DNA of 64,000 nt from Ceratopteris richardii (Eukaryota; Streptophyta; Polypodiopsida; Polypodiales; Pteridaceae). The first letter of the stretch is position 1, and every line of letters starts with the position of its first letter. Position numbers and translations under genes: made by a program. The notes below the pieces were generated by a model that had not been told where the DNA came from, ran no database searches, and saw only the letters and a list, made by a program, of their open reading frames with translations. The stretch is taken from positions 80,788,355-80,852,354 of the forward strand of contig CM035406.1 of assembly GCA_020310875.1 (NCBI GenBank), in the 5' to 3' direction. This document shows positions 17,601 to 27,729 of the stretch, one piece after another.

Positions 17601-19195
17601 AAAACCAGCGCTTACAGGATCAGAACCGAGAAAACTTAGAAGCAGCGCTCGACCACCCAGACCAACCACTCAGTCCTAGCAGGTTCAAAGCCATTCCTTC
17701 AGACTCGATGAGGATGCTGCTAGACGATCATGTAAGATTACTAGATGAATACGACCGCATGAACGAGGAGTTACAGAAACTCAAAGAAGATCACAAATTA
17801 CTCCAGTTACGAGAACCGGCACACCAAGACATACCAGCACCTGTGGACCCCTCTCCTGATATCTTAGAGGAACTCAACGCATTACGGGCCCAGGTATCGA
17901 ACCTCGAATCAAGGATTGCAGTATATGAAGCACCACCAAGGCCAGATTCCCCACCTGAGCTTCCAGCTGAGGAAGAAACGGTCACCATCCCGGTGGAGGA
18001 AACGTTTGAAGAGGCGTACGAGCCACAACCCATCCCAGGCGGACGCGTCACGGCCGAAGGTCAGATGACGTACGAACTTCCGACCCCCGCGTGGATGAAG
18101 ACTATTGAGGAACTTGGAACAACGCACTCAGCTAGAGTAGAGGCACAATTACATGCCATGGCGATGATAGAAGAAAGAATATTACAGTCTCCATTCTTTG
18201 CTCATTTGGCCCCGCGACGATACATATCTGAGCATGAGCTCCAGTATAAACCGTATTTCATGTTAATGGCCGAATACCAGTTAGCCATTGAGAAAGAGAC
18301 AGGTAAGAAACCATCGCATGCAACTCAATTCGAGGCGGCTGATCTACCACCAGATGCACAGAAAGGAAGGATCTATCAACCAGAGTGGCGAAAAGATTTA
18401 CTACAGCAGTATCCAGAGATGATGAGTACATGGGTCAAGGCACCTTTGCATTTGAAGTATAACCCGTGTTGGGGACCAGTGCCACGACGCCGCTCCTGGA
18501 CTGCCTTTGCTATTAAGGTACAAAACAATAAGCAGTGCCAAGACTGGTTGAATTACCCCTATTTTAAGCCACCCATTGAGTTACCAACTGTTGGCTACAT
18601 GATGGCTACAATTCGCCACTGGCTCCCTAGATTAAAGCATATGGATGATATAGCGGCGCATATGACTGTCAAAATCTTTGACATGATGCAAATGATTTTT
18701 AAAGTCTTCCGACGCGTCAAGGCACCACATGTCAACACCCCAGGCTTTGAGCATGGCAATTTTGATCTGGTATATGATATGAGTATAACGCCATCGCTAC
18801 GGGTGTGTTATGCTTGGCACTGCAGAATAAAGTACCTACCGGCGTGCTACAAGCAGACATTCAAAGAGATGTTCACAACCGGCTTCTGGGAATACCATTC
18901 AGAGGTATTCATAAGCAGGCCTACACATTTATTACACTTATTTGCCTGTGAACGAATGGTCTATTCCACACACTATCAGCTCCCGCCACCGGAAGAACCG
19001 CAACCAATCGACTGGGAGAAACTTGAGGCAGACCTGGCCCGAGGCATTCGTATCTCCGAGCACACCCTCGCTCAAGACCTCCTACAGAACTATATCCGGC
19101 AGACCTCACAGCAAGGTTCTGTCAGGGACGACAGAAGCGAGAGGGAGGGGGGTGTTGGAAGCAGCCAGAGGCACAGACAACACGGAAGCATGTAA
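14690..19195 (+). CDS. ORF3 of the 17-kb element, 1501 codons, unknown function
   Basis: Uninterrupted frame located after pol, where Athila-type elements have an env-like gene. No signal peptide or membrane segment was noticed, so I do not call it Env. Residues 50-310 form a globular region (WFQGLARPLADADFIFEANL, GLYLACTGPQTVDLASWIID) that faintly recalls plant transposon-associated domains of the Transposase_32 type; that link is weak. A basic patch (KARKSSKGRARKRMRG) near 315 could be a nuclear signal. Residues 330-860 are Pro/Ser/Thr-rich with an acidic stretch near 465-510. Long coiled coils follow (about 862-1000 and 1010-1090). A globular C-terminal region (about 1120-1460) is rich in aromatic residues (WMKTIEELG, PCWGPVPRRRSW, GFWEYHSEVF). 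The stop codon lies 43 bases inside the 3' LTR. The intact length in a young copy argues for selection on the protein. Confidence 0.85.
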   Translation: MQTEAGPSEAGPSAPMTIIGELLAESYPTMQPPEFQGFPGPMPIDDPPRGYTEKIHRNSHWFQGLARPLADADFIFEANLAFDLRTWTKYQFFSREFEGLQNTQDLTHVWARAGFTEYFNDPLPKPDFYRCFYLVTTLMASENKDLPGTFMLPSLVNDPPFRRFYLSKDLIRAALKIHGTHTPTEKERLVLEQMKRGDVTKWEDISAITPELSKPLRICMQHFAFPAQDRFTMPHKRIWFGLYLACTGPQTVDLASWIIDQLYLAQHRWERKKVINGCYALTRIIYMCLAYDLPIECAMTSEELKAFKGTTRKARKSSKGRARKRMRGTIPCLQVPESPSPQPSPEQSPTAATPTVPPIRIRLSRPVTPEGTTSTVAPQAATTTEPITTAAELPTTIGAEAFSFPIPHLEPRQAEPLDQTFDFEMPDAFSNEFQFSEGQLFSQEFERPSYPTTPKDQPQGQIVSSSDDERTATDDDEEDDEASQGTHESQEHEQTDGQGQQTDTHGDTSTHEDETYEAAAYTLAIKKLYRTMEKVWAHKKLTEEESQTIIEQELVTGGFEDAYIKGFKELVKSVGSNEALRYLQRKPLPQFDPRRVRLLSKPGEYIRVPTGAQSSEQARAARLVPESSLAVETIIVDSPPRATTVPTSAVTEVPTTPTAPLSPPVHPASPLHPPSPRPTSSFADGVAEIVFTTTNPTIPAPISPSLPPPTPTFLSNPFLHQSFPSFPSTPRPLFPFPPPLTFSPVSPPRPTVTPLSPFHQAAPASPPVNYPSTFVNPVFTPARAPTITPIFTVTALDTSTDMDISPPAAPSLTSLPAQTFLGTSQFSTITTSSTFPPPFPIPVASTPTASSFSTPLILSPTVDNAFRQMFMCMTQVRDEFTSLGDNYQQLQRTTNDLQSQLNLLSIENASLNTRYEELREAYHKLELESEEKTKEATADLDNLLRAQTVRNATLTRNMGLLRRHLAAAKEENQRLQDQNRENLEAALDHPDQPLSPSRFKAIPSDSMRMLLDDHVRLLDEYDRMNEELQKLKEDHKLLQLREPAHQDIPAPVDPSPDILEELNALRAQVSNLESRIAVYEAPPRPDSPPELPAEEETVTIPVEETFEEAYEPQPIPGGRVTAEGQMTYELPTPAWMKTIEELGTTHSARVEAQLHAMAMIEERILQSPFFAHLAPRRYISEHELQYKPYFMLMAEYQLAIEKETGKKPSHATQFEAADLPPDAQKGRIYQPEWRKDLLQQYPEMMSTWVKAPLHLKYNPCWGPVPRRRSWTAFAIKVQNNKQCQDWLNYPYFKPPIELPTVGYMMATIRHWLPRLKHMDDIAAHMTVKIFDMMQMIFKVFRRVKAPHVNTPGFEHGNFDLVYDMSITPSLRVCYAWHCRIKYLPACYKQTFKEMFTTGFWEYHSEVFISRPTHLLHLFACERMVYSTHYQLPPPEEPQPIDWEKLEADLARGIRISEHTLAQDLLQNYIRQTSQQGSVRDDRSEREGGVGSSQRHRQHGSM
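19134..19152 (+). other. Polypurine tract
   Basis: An uninterrupted purine run ending GAGGGAGGGGGG-like directly before the TGTTGG start of the 3' LTR. It would prime plus-strand DNA synthesis. It also codes for the end of ORF3 (SEREGG). Confidence 0.92.
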
Positions 19196-19790
19196 CGACA
19201 AAGCAGGGAGCCAGTCGAATCGTTTTTCAAATAATTATGTTTTCAAATACTTTCCAAAAACCTCCAACAGTGATTTTTATCACTATTGTAACATATGTAA
19301 CATAGAAAACCCCATTTTGTAATCCATAGCTCCATTTTGTGCAAGCCGAGGAGTCCTCGAGCTTGAGGAGCTTAGGTAGAATGCGCGTACCAATTTTCGT
19401 TATTTTTAGATACCGTTTACCCATCCAAATAGCATCTAGGACCTAATTTTTAACTATGCCGATCACTAGATGTGAAACCGGTCAAAACTAGTCTAGAAAC
19501 TATAAAAAGAGCTAGAGAGCTCATTTTTGAGGTTAGCTTGTTTGAGGTTAGAGTTCTTTTGAGCTTGTAATAGTGTTCTTGAGTAATAGAGTTGATTTCT
19601 CACCTTCCATTGTGTCTTGCTTGTCTCTTCGTAGTGTGTGTGTATGTGTGTGTGCATTTCTATGCTTCTCACCTTCACTCTCACTTCATCTCACATTCAC
19701 GATCTTCATATCACTCCTATCTCTTCCGCGGATTGACATTAAGGAGGTGGAGCTTCTTAACGTGGTTCTCACCATTGTGCTAGAGCAACA
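19153..19790 (+). repeat. 3' LTR of the 17-kb gypsy element
   Basis: 638 bp, same length as the 5' LTR with six substitutions (three near its start, then one each in the CCCTTCC, CCGGTCAC and GAGATTG contexts). The first 43 bases are also the end of ORF3. Confidence 0.97.
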
Positions 19791-19795
19791 GTAAC
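19791..19795. repeat. Target site duplication GTAAC
   Basis: GTAAC directly follows the 3' LTR and is identical to 2429-2433 directly before the 5' LTR. Five bases is the usual length for LTR retrotransposon integration, which proves both ends belong to one insertion. Confidence 0.95.
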
Positions 19796-20680
19796 TTTTC
19801 TAGAAAGCCATTGCTTTCAATAACAAAAACTGAGGTCTACAATGACCCTTATTCTAACCATTACTTTTCTAACTGTTTCTAACAATAGAACCTTCTATGA
19901 GGGTTTATTTACAAAGTAAATAAATTATAATTCGGATTATTGATGTCCGCCCTTTCACGCCTTGCACGCTCCTCACGAACCTTCAGCTTCTATATCAGAA
20001 ACATAAAAAACACATTAATACATTAATAATTTAACACTCTAACAATGCATTGTTCAATAATAATTTAACACTCCATCAATGCATTGTTCAACATATTCCA
20101 TAAGTTATAACAAGTTCCATTGCTAACAAAGGTTGAAGCTTTAAACTTCTTCCTTTTCAAACGTTTCCTATATTTTGATTTCTTTTTTTGAGATATCCAT
20201 TTTTCTTCATCATCGTCTTTGTTTTATTTTATCTCAAATTTTGTTTCTTGTTCATAGGATTCCTTGTCTTGATGGGAGTCTTTAGATGCTGATTCTTTTG
20301 AATCCAGATCATACCTTGCTTTCTTCTTTTCTTTAATCTTACTTCTAATCATAAGACCATTTTTTCATTCTACCTTGACTATGATCTTTATTAGATTTGT
20401 AGGCTTGGCATGACAAAATTAATCATTCACTTGCTCCTAAGAAGGCCTTAGATTTGTGATTAGCATACTTAAAAAGTTTATGGGTTGTTATGGATAATCC
20501 TCGACTACTCGACTAATAAATCCTCTTGTTTAATTTTCCTTAACTTATGCGCTTTTAAGTTGTCTTTGTAATCCATGACATAACTAATCGTCCATATGAT
20601 CCTAAGAAGGCCTTTGATTTGTGATTAGCATATTTAGAAAGCTTTTGAATTGTTGTGCATAATCGTGAGTAATAAATCCT
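19796..20680. other. AT-rich decayed sequence with a partial tandem duplication
   Basis: No intact gene. A block of about 110 bases with CCTAAGAAGGCCTT(A/T)GATTTG and AATAAATCCTCTTGTTTAATTTT at 20430-20545 recurs, diverged, at 20596-20700. Parts read on the minus strand seem to continue the gag remnant to the right, but frame breaks are frequent. Confidence 0.5.
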
Positions 20681-20689
20681 CTTGTTTAA

Positions 20690-20880
20690 TTTTTCTTAAA
20701 CTTTGTAAAACATCTTCTAGTGCTTTATCCACCCTGAATCGAGCCAAAAACCTAGTCTTTAGGTTGTCATAATGTGGAAAAGTGTTGATGTCATAATGCA
20801 TGGATCATTCCATTACTTTACCTTGTAAGCTAGATAGATAATATTTCTTTTGTATGATCATTATATGATTGTTAGGAACC
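20690..20880 (-). pseudogene. Ty3/gypsy gag remnant, interrupted by a copia insertion
   Basis: The minus strand encodes KKYYLSSLQGKVMEW, one in-frame stop, then TFPHYDNLKTRFLARFRVDK. This is the core pattern of the retrotransposon gag domain (a short LxG-A-WY segment, then a W/F...L...F..RF segment). Only this fragment is recognisable. The sequence on the far side of the copia element (from 26329) looks like the same decayed unit, so the copia element landed in it. Confidence 0.5.
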
Positions 20881-20901
20881 ACTATTTCCACATTTGGTTT
20901 C

Positions 20902-21131
20902 TGTTGGAGTTTGAGGTTTGTGGAAGCATGCGAACAACGTAAGGAAGAAGAAGATGCTTAGAGCACAACACAAAATATTGAATGTATTACCAAGTGAATG
21001 TGCAAAGATAAGTGACTTGTTAGGGTTAATGTGTATATACAAGCCGGGGGGAAAAACCTCCTAAAGAGGGAAAAAAATGCCTCGGCACTCCTAAGTATGT
21101 TCACACACATCACTACCAAAATATATCAACA
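20902..21131 (-). repeat. 3' LTR of copia element A
   Basis: Plus-sense TGTTGGAGTT...TATCAACA, 230 bp. The right neighbour, a G-rich run in minus sense (21132-21146, CTAGGGGGGGATT), is the polypurine tract. Confidence 0.92.
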
Positions 21132-21146
21132 AATCCCCCCCTAGGA
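21132..21146 (-). other. Polypurine tract of copia element A
   Basis: In minus sense a G-rich purine run ends directly at the 3' LTR, as expected for the plus-strand primer. Confidence 0.8.
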
Positions 21147-21179
21147 GTGATGTGGTGAACAAGGACCTGGCACCCATGT

Positions 21180-23260
21180 ATAAAGAAGTGCCAAGCTATG
21201 TGGAAAGAGATCAATCCACAAAACGAAGTAAGTCCAAAGCTTTGTGGAAAGCTTCAAACTTCTCTCAAGCCAGAGCCTTTGTGAAAAGATCTACAATGTT
21301 ATCCTATGTGGGCACATATGGCAAACTAATCTCTCCAACAGAGAACCTCTCCCTAACATAACGATAATGCACCTCAATGTGCTTTGTGCGAGCATGGAAC
21401 ACAGGGTTCCTCGCATCTGTCAATGCGCTCTAATTGTCAGTGAAGATGGTGATGGTAGAAGACTAACCAACACCCAAATCAGTCAAAAGGCATCTGATCC
21501 ACACTCTCTCAATAGTCATTGTGAAAGTTGCCCTATACTTAGCCTCACAACTAGAAGTCGCCAAAATAGGCTGCTTCTTTCTCAACAGAGATATGCATGA
21601 GCTACCAAGCATGACACGAAAACCACTAGTGGACACACAAGTGTCATGGCAACCAGCCCAAGCAGAGTAAAAAAAGCATGTAAATCTGGTAGTAGTGATC
21701 CCCCCTTGGGATAAAACAATCCAAGTAGTCGGGAACCACTGAAGTAGCAAAAGATGTGCTTAATTGCCTACCAATGCTTGATACTTGGGTAATGCATAAA
21801 CTTGCTCTCTGTGAGACAACAAACTTAATATCATGCCGGGTTATGCATAAGTAGATCAAGCATCCAGCAACCTACTGATAGAGAGCAAAATCAAATGCAT
21901 CTCCAACATCTTGAAGACTCAACTGTAAACTTGTTTCCATAGGAGTGGCAATAGGTTTGCAATCTTCAAGGCCAAAATGTTGCAATAATGTGTCAATATA
22001 TTTTGTTTGGGACAGAGCTATTCCACCATCAACTTGCATAAACTGAATGCCCAAATAATGATGCAAATGACCCAAATCTGACAATTCAAATAAGGCATAC
22101 AAATCAGCCATAAAATCAGCAATATGCTTCTCATTAGAACTAGTGAAAAACATGTCATCAACATCGACAAAAAATATCATAAGCACATCATTTTCACTCT
22201 TAACATATAAGGTGCTCTCAGTTGGGCTGTTCTCAAAGCCATGTGCAATCATATCTTTTCATACCAAGCACATGGTGCTTGCCTCAAACCATATAATGCC
22301 TTTTTCAACGTGCACACTTTGTTTTCATGCCTCTTTGCACAAAACCACGAGGCTGAAAAACATACACTTCTTCATGTAAGTCACCATTGAGAAATGCAGT
22401 TTTAATGTCAAACTGATGTACATTCCAACCATGATGGGCTACAAGTGCACAAATGTTGTGAACGGTAGTCATTTGACATGTGGGTGCAAAGGTCTCATCA
22501 AAATCAATGCCCCTTTCTTGAGAATAACCTTTTGCAACAAGCCTAGCTTTGTACCTATCAACTCTTCCATCAGGTTTATGTCTCAACTTTTATACCCATT
22601 TGGTGCCAATGGCCTTTTTCCCAAGATGAAAATCACATAAATACCAAGTACCGTTCTTCATAATAGCATCATATTCTCATTACATAATAGCCATCCAAAT
22701 TTTTGAATTTTATGCTTCATCAAAAGAAATAAGCGGATTCTCATCATAGAGACTAGAGACAAACATAGCATAGCAATTTGATGCAAAACAGGCACTATGA
22801 GAGCTTGATGTACATTCCAACCATGATGGGCTACAAGTGCACAAATGTTGTGAACGGTAGTCATTTGACATGTGGGTGCAAAGGTCTCATCAAAATCAAT
22901 GCCCCTTTCTTGAGAATAACCTTTTGCAACAAGCCTAGCTTTGTACCTATCAACTCTTCCATCAGGTTTATGTCTCAACTTTTATACCCATTTGGTGCCA
23001 ATGGCCTTTTTCCCAAGATGAAAATCACATAAATACCAAGTACCGTTCTTCATAATAGCATCATATTCTCATTACATAATAGCCATCCAAATTTTTGAAT
23101 TTTATGCTTCATCAAAAGAAATAAGCGGATTCTCATCATAGAGACTAGAGACAAACATAGCATAGCAATTTGATGCAAAACAGGCACTATGAGAGCTTGA
23201 ACGAGTATGACATGACAAAGGTGCATCTAATTTTCTATCTCGAAAAGTCTGCACCAACCA
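21180..23260 (-). pseudogene. Copia A reverse transcriptase and RNase H, broken
   Basis: Minus-strand pieces include KPDGRVDRYKARLVAKGYSQ, FDETFAPTCQMTTVHNICAL and FDIKTAFLNGDLHEEVYV from the RT fingers and palm; a VDVDDMF active-site segment (near 22190) and LGHLHHYLGIQ; then RNase H remnants with SCEAKYRA and LTDLGVG (near 21500). The first pieces occur twice because of the tandem duplication at 22414-23200, which makes a full-length product impossible. Several stops and frameshifts occur besides. Confidence 0.9.
22414..23200. repeat. 392-bp perfect tandem duplication inside copia A RT
   Basis: 22414-22808 and 22806-23200 are identical by eye over 395 bases, with TGA shared at the junction. 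The flanks differ. It duplicates the region coding for the RT fingers. Confidence 0.95.
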
Positions 23261-23269
23261 TTTAGGCAT

Positions 23270-24390
23270 AGTTTTTGTCTCCTCTATATCAACCCTCTCA
23301 TCAACAAGTGCATCATGTAATCAGAAATGGAATGATCTACATCATCATGTGAAACCTATAAAGGCTGAGAAGTTGTCTCATTTGGACCAACACTTGACTT
23401 TCCACCTATCTAAAGAGGCAACAAACTTTCATAATCTTTCGAGCTAACTCATGTCTCCTTAGTAAACGAAAGTAATGCCTGAATTGCATCTTCCACAAAA
23501 ATAACATCGCGACTAACCAAAACATGTTTAATCTATGGATGATACAGACGATGACCTTTGCTTTCAAAATTTTACCCAACAAAAATATATTTCACTACTT
23601 TATCATCCAATTTTTTGCTTTGTTGTTCAGGTGCTAATGCATGTGCTAAGAAACCAAAGACAGATAGATGAGAAACAGATGGCTTGCGACCATGTAAATC
23701 CTCATATGGAGTGATAGATTATAGTGCTTTGGTGAGACACTTATTAAGTACATATGCTACACACATAACAACCTCAAGCCAGAAACTATATAATAAAGCC
23801 TGACTTTTGACCATACACCATGCCATCTCCATGAGATACCTATTCTTTCTTTCAGCAAACCATTTTGTTGAGGTGTATATGACACTGTAAATTGATGTTT
23901 TATCCCACGCTCAGCCAGAAATGCATTAGAATTAGAAGACATGTATTCCCCCCTTGATCAGAATGAAGGGTGCCCATTTTACATTGTGATAGATTTTCAG
24001 CTAGAACTTAAAATTTTTTGAAGCACATAAACACTTTCGACTTTTCTTTCAATGGATACACCCATGCATGCCTAGAAAAATCATCAATAAAAGTCACAAA
24101 GTAAAGGTAGTTTCCAAAAGAAGGTGTCTGCATAGGACCTCAAACATCACTATGAACAACCTACAATTTTTTAGTAGCTCGTACTGAACCAACTTTTGGG
24201 AAGGAGGAATGCTACATTTTGCCTAGAATACAATCTTCATAGACATGTTTATCAAGTGCCTCAAGTGTGGGCACATAGGACACCATTTCCGATTTCTACA
24301 GGCATAGCAAGCAAGCGAAATTCAAATGACCAAAGTGTGCATGCCAAAGCTTTGCATCTATGATAGGCTGAGAATCTTGAACTACACATG
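23270..24390 (-). pseudogene. Copia A integrase, broken
   Basis: Minus-strand fragments match copia integrase: a GIKHQFTVSYTPQQNGLLKER segment (near 23860, where the family has PQQNGVAER), preceded by the core aspartates region and followed by the CIFVGY-type C-terminal part near 23580. In-frame stops are frequent. The homologous part of element C (46540-47640) is better preserved. Confidence 0.8.
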
Positions 24391-24394
24391 TTGA

Positions 24395-25727
24395 ATCATT
24401 TATAGATTTTTGACAACCAAGCTGATCTTGGCTAATGTTGAAACTGACAATAGATTTTTCCTGATCCCTGGCACAAACAAAGCATTTGACAATGTGAAAG
24501 AACCCCCATCAACAATAGTCAAAATGATCTTACCAACTCTCATGATAGGATAAGAGGAGTTGTTGGCACATGTGATAGTATTCCCTGTAGGGGCAAGCTC
24601 AAGTGAAAGCAAGAAACTATGCTAAGAGGTAATATGTTTGGTTGTTCCACTATCAAAGTGCCAAACATCTGAGTCTACTATAGACATAGATTGTTCATGA
24701 GAAAATGGTTCATAACTACAAACATTAGTGAACACCCATTCTTCATTCTGCACAAAATCTATAGACTCTACTTTAGGTGTAGAGGCTTCAGTAAAAACCA
24801 TTCCAGCCTCTTTTTTCTTTGCCTCTTTTGTAGCCGGTTTTGGACAACTCTTTATGACATGGTCATTATCTTTACCATATTTGCAAAACAATTTTTGCTT
24901 TTCTGATTTCTTCTCATCTTAGTCTTCCTTTTTCGATTGTGCAAAATTAGCAGATTTTTTATTACTAGTAGATGAGCTCAATTTAGCTTTGCCCTTTTGA
25001 CTAGCTAAGAAAGCTTGATTTGTTACATGCAAAATGGACATGTTCTATCTGGATTGATCTTCGTGCAATAAAAAAAAAACTAACTCCTCAAATATTAAGG
25101 CATTTGGATTTCCTTTCATCATCAACCAAAGACTAGAAGAAAAACTCTGACATGAATTTGGAAGACCATTCAGAATAGTCTGCACAAGTGAACTATCTGG
25201 CAAGACTTCATCAACAAAAATCAATTATTCCTTCAAATCTTTGATCTTTGTCAAAAAACTATCCAAAGAATCTCCTTCATTCATATTCTCACTCTCCAAT
25301 TGTTTTTAGAGGTAAGCAAAGCGGGCCTCATTTCTTGCCTGTTATACGATGGTAAGTGTATCCCAAGCATCCTTTGTTGTTTTGCAAGAGCAAACGTGAG
25401 GGATAATGACATGTTTGATAGACAAAGCTATCAATCCATGTGCATGAGCATCTTTGCATCCCATCAAAGTTGCTCTATAGTAGGTGCAACAAGAACCACA
25501 ACACGAGCAGGAATTTGAAGATTGTCATATTCAATGCCATCTGCATCACCTTCAATAATTGTATTTGCAGGTGTAGTAGGTTGTTTGTTAACATCCAACA
25601 TAATATTCCACAATCCTTTTGTGAACAATACATGAAACATCATGCCCATAATGGATAATTGGTACCATCCAACTTGTCTTCAATAGCCAACATACAAAAT
25701 ACATCATTACTTTGAGCTATGGGCATT
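24395..25727 (-). pseudogene. Copia A gag and protease, broken
   Basis: Minus strand, starting near 25727 with MPIAQSNDVF then MLAIEDKLDGTNYPLWA; a frameshift follows at once (near 25650). A CCHC knuckle CKYGKDNDHVIKSC (near 24880; the second Cys is now Gly) closes gag. The protease site reads WHFDSGTTKHIT (near 24660), then GNTITCANNSSYPIMRVGKI. The family's function, particle formation and self-cleavage, is lost here. Confidence 0.88.
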
Positions 25728-25845
25728 GACTAAAATACTCTGATGTAGAAAAATGATTGTGTCTCAAAAGCTTGAACAGAACTACCCTGTCAAGCTCTGC
25801 TAAACTTATAGCAGACTTTAAGGTTCTTGTACTCACGAACCGAAA

Positions 25846-25847
<2 letters not shown>

Positions 25848-25880
<33 letters not shown>
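25848..25880. repeat. (TA)n microsatellite
   Basis: About 16 TA units in the 5' untranslated part of copia element A; the corresponding place in element C has only TATATA. Confidence 0.95.
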
Positions 25881-25883
<3 letters not shown>

Positions 25884-26084
25884 TCAAAAGGACAAAATTG
25901 CTTGCACAAGCACTACAATAGTGTGTTCAGATGCCAAAACGAGCTCAAATCCAAAATTTTGATGGCACACAACAAAGTTGTTTTGTACTGCTTATTGCCT
26001 CGAGTATGCTCACCATTTTTTGTGCAATTGTAAGACTGTGACCAGAGGGGTGTCGACGATGCCCTAGATGAAGCAGCAAACTAC

Positions 26085-26096
26085 TTTGATGCCAAT
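26085..26096 (-). other. Primer binding site of copia A, mutated
   Basis: Minus sense ATTGGCATCAAA directly follows the 5' LTR. It is a decayed form of the initiator tRNA-Met site TGGTATCAGAGC; element C keeps TTGGTATCAG at the same place. Confidence 0.75.
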
Positions 26097-26328
26097 TGTT
26101 GGAGTTTGAGGTCTATGGACACACACAAATAGCACAAGGAAGAAGAAGAAGCTTGGAGCACAACACACAATACTGAATGTATTACCAAGTGAATGTACAA
26201 AGATAAGTGACATGTTAGGGTTATAGGTGTATATACAAGCCGAGGTAAAAAAACCTCCTAAAGAGGGAAAAAAGTCCCTCTGTGGTCTTGAGTGTGCTCA
26301 CACACATCACCATTGAAATATATCAACA
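26097..26328 (-). repeat. 5' LTR of copia element A
   Basis: 232 bp, plus-sense TGTTGGAGTTTGAGG...TATCAACA, followed by ATTTC, the right-hand target duplicate. Confidence 0.92.
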
Positions 26329-27249
26329 ATTTCATATTCTCATCTAGGTGAGAGTCAATACCAATTGAGCTTCTAATTCTTCTAGTTTGTGCACTTGGGA
26401 TCGATTTCTAAAGAGCCAATATTGCAACAAATCCTTTGTGTTGGACATATGATATACTCACTTTTGGAGACTAATAAGAATGTCAAATGTGTTGAAGGTT
26501 CGAGAAAACTAAAGATATGCTCTTAGAAGACTAGAATCAGTACATACACATGCCCGAACAAAGAAATTCCATGAATAAACTACTTTTCAACATCTCCCAA
26601 AAAAAAAGGAAAATAGCTTGAAGAGTTCTCAAGAGAACATCAAACACAATGTCTAGGCGCTCAAACACACAATATAATTTGAATAGAAAGAATACTTAAG
26701 TAGGTGAATTTCTTATAGGTATCTGTGCCTAAATGAGTTCAAAGTTTATCAGATCTCAAATATTCTCCAAAACTCCAGGCATTTGTGACACTCATGTCAT
26801 AGTCTCGAGTTTTGAGATCTCGTTCATCTTGTTTAGTCTTGTTATCTACACATATGATATTGGGTTGTGGAATCCTCTACATCTTTTTATTTCATACATA
26901 TTAATCCTATCTTATTGAGCTTCATATATTAGTTGGCTATTATTGTATTGTATTCCCTTGCATTGATTAATGTGTGATCGAAATCCATTGCAATTTCTAC
27001 ATTGTCATGTCTTGGTGAGCATAGTGTAGTGTTCTCTTAGCATTTTCAGAAGGCTGCACTCTATATAGAATAGTCACCATGGAGAACAAACTTGGAAGGA
27101 TGATGGCCTTGCTTCAAAATCTCCAACAACTAGCTAAGGGCTTGATTCAATGATAGACACAATTCAACATGGTTCAACCTATGCATCTAGACTCAACTAT
27201 TCATGAGATGCAATGAAAAATTAGGAATCTTCAAGGCAATTAATGAATC
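26329..27249. other. Decayed repeat sequence with a gag-like scrap
   Basis: No intact gene. The left part seems to continue the gypsy gag remnant interrupted by copia A. On the plus strand, 27081-27240 reads MENKLGRMMALLQNLQQLAKG, then stops, which resembles the start of a gypsy gag but is too short to classify. Confidence 0.35.
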
Positions 27250-27729
27250 TGTTGTCACGATCTTATCTCACGCGCATACAGAGATTACGAACGCAGGAAA
27301 CACACAGAGAAATAGAGACAATAAGACGAGACTGAACGCAGTATTGGGTGCAATCTTCCCCCATGCACTCTGATGGATGAGTCTCTCAGAGTACACATAT
27401 TTATAGTTTTATTTCTATTACGTCCTAAAAATAGAAGTTACATGAGGGCCGTCGCCTTTAAAAGTGTCTTTTTAGGTAAAACTACTTTATTTACAAAAGG
27501 CGTCGCCTTCTAAAGCGAACCACTACTTTTACAACAAGATAAACCTAAATATAACTATTCTAGAAGTCTTTGATTTAGTCTTCGAATTTATTTATTTATG
27601 CGTATCCACTTGTATCCATGATCTCATGCTTGTTCACCTGCTAAATCAAACACAACCACATTAAAACCTTCTGGACATTTAAAACATTAAAGATCCATTT
27701 AACCTTCCATGATTCCATAATATACAACA
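27250..27729 (-). repeat. 3' LTR of the TR-GAG element (full length)
   Basis: 480 bp. Contains a CATATTTATAG box near 27395. A diverged partial copy of its first part lies at 2167-2433. Confidence 0.92.

Larger units (their letters stand above)
2434..19790 (+). mobile_element. Complete 17.36-kb Ty3/gypsy LTR retrotransposon (Tat/Athila-like)
   Basis: Boundaries are fixed by two 638-bp LTRs (TGTTGGAAGC...AGAGCAACA) and a perfect 5-bp target duplication GTAAC at 2429-2433 and 19791-19795. Signals are a tRNA-Asp-type primer site after the 5' LTR and a polypurine tract before the 3' LTR. The order is 1.9-kb leader, gag, protease, RT, RNase H, two integrase zinc modules, integrase core, a second retropepsin-like domain, then a 1501-codon ORF3. 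RT precedes integrase, which makes it Ty3/gypsy. No chromodomain follows integrase, and the primer site is typical of Athila/Tat elements. Six differences between the LTRs indicate recent insertion. Coding is interrupted by one +1 frameshift (about 6151) and one TAG (10409). Confidence 0.95.
20902..26328 (-). mobile_element. Ty1/copia element A, complete but decayed
   Basis: Bounded by LTRs of 230 and 232 bp (plus-sense TGTTGGAGTTTGAGG...ATATATCAACA) with a near-perfect target duplication GTTTC/ATTTC. On the minus strand the order is gag, protease, integrase, RT, RNase H, the copia order. Every gene carries stops or frameshifts, the LTRs differ at more than ten positions, and a 392-bp direct duplication splits RT. 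It is of the same family as copies at 39056 and 45016. Confidence 0.93.

Noticed and set aside
14690-19195. Calling ORF3 an envelope gene
   Set aside because: Position fits, but no signal peptide, membrane span or fusion-like segment was noticed.
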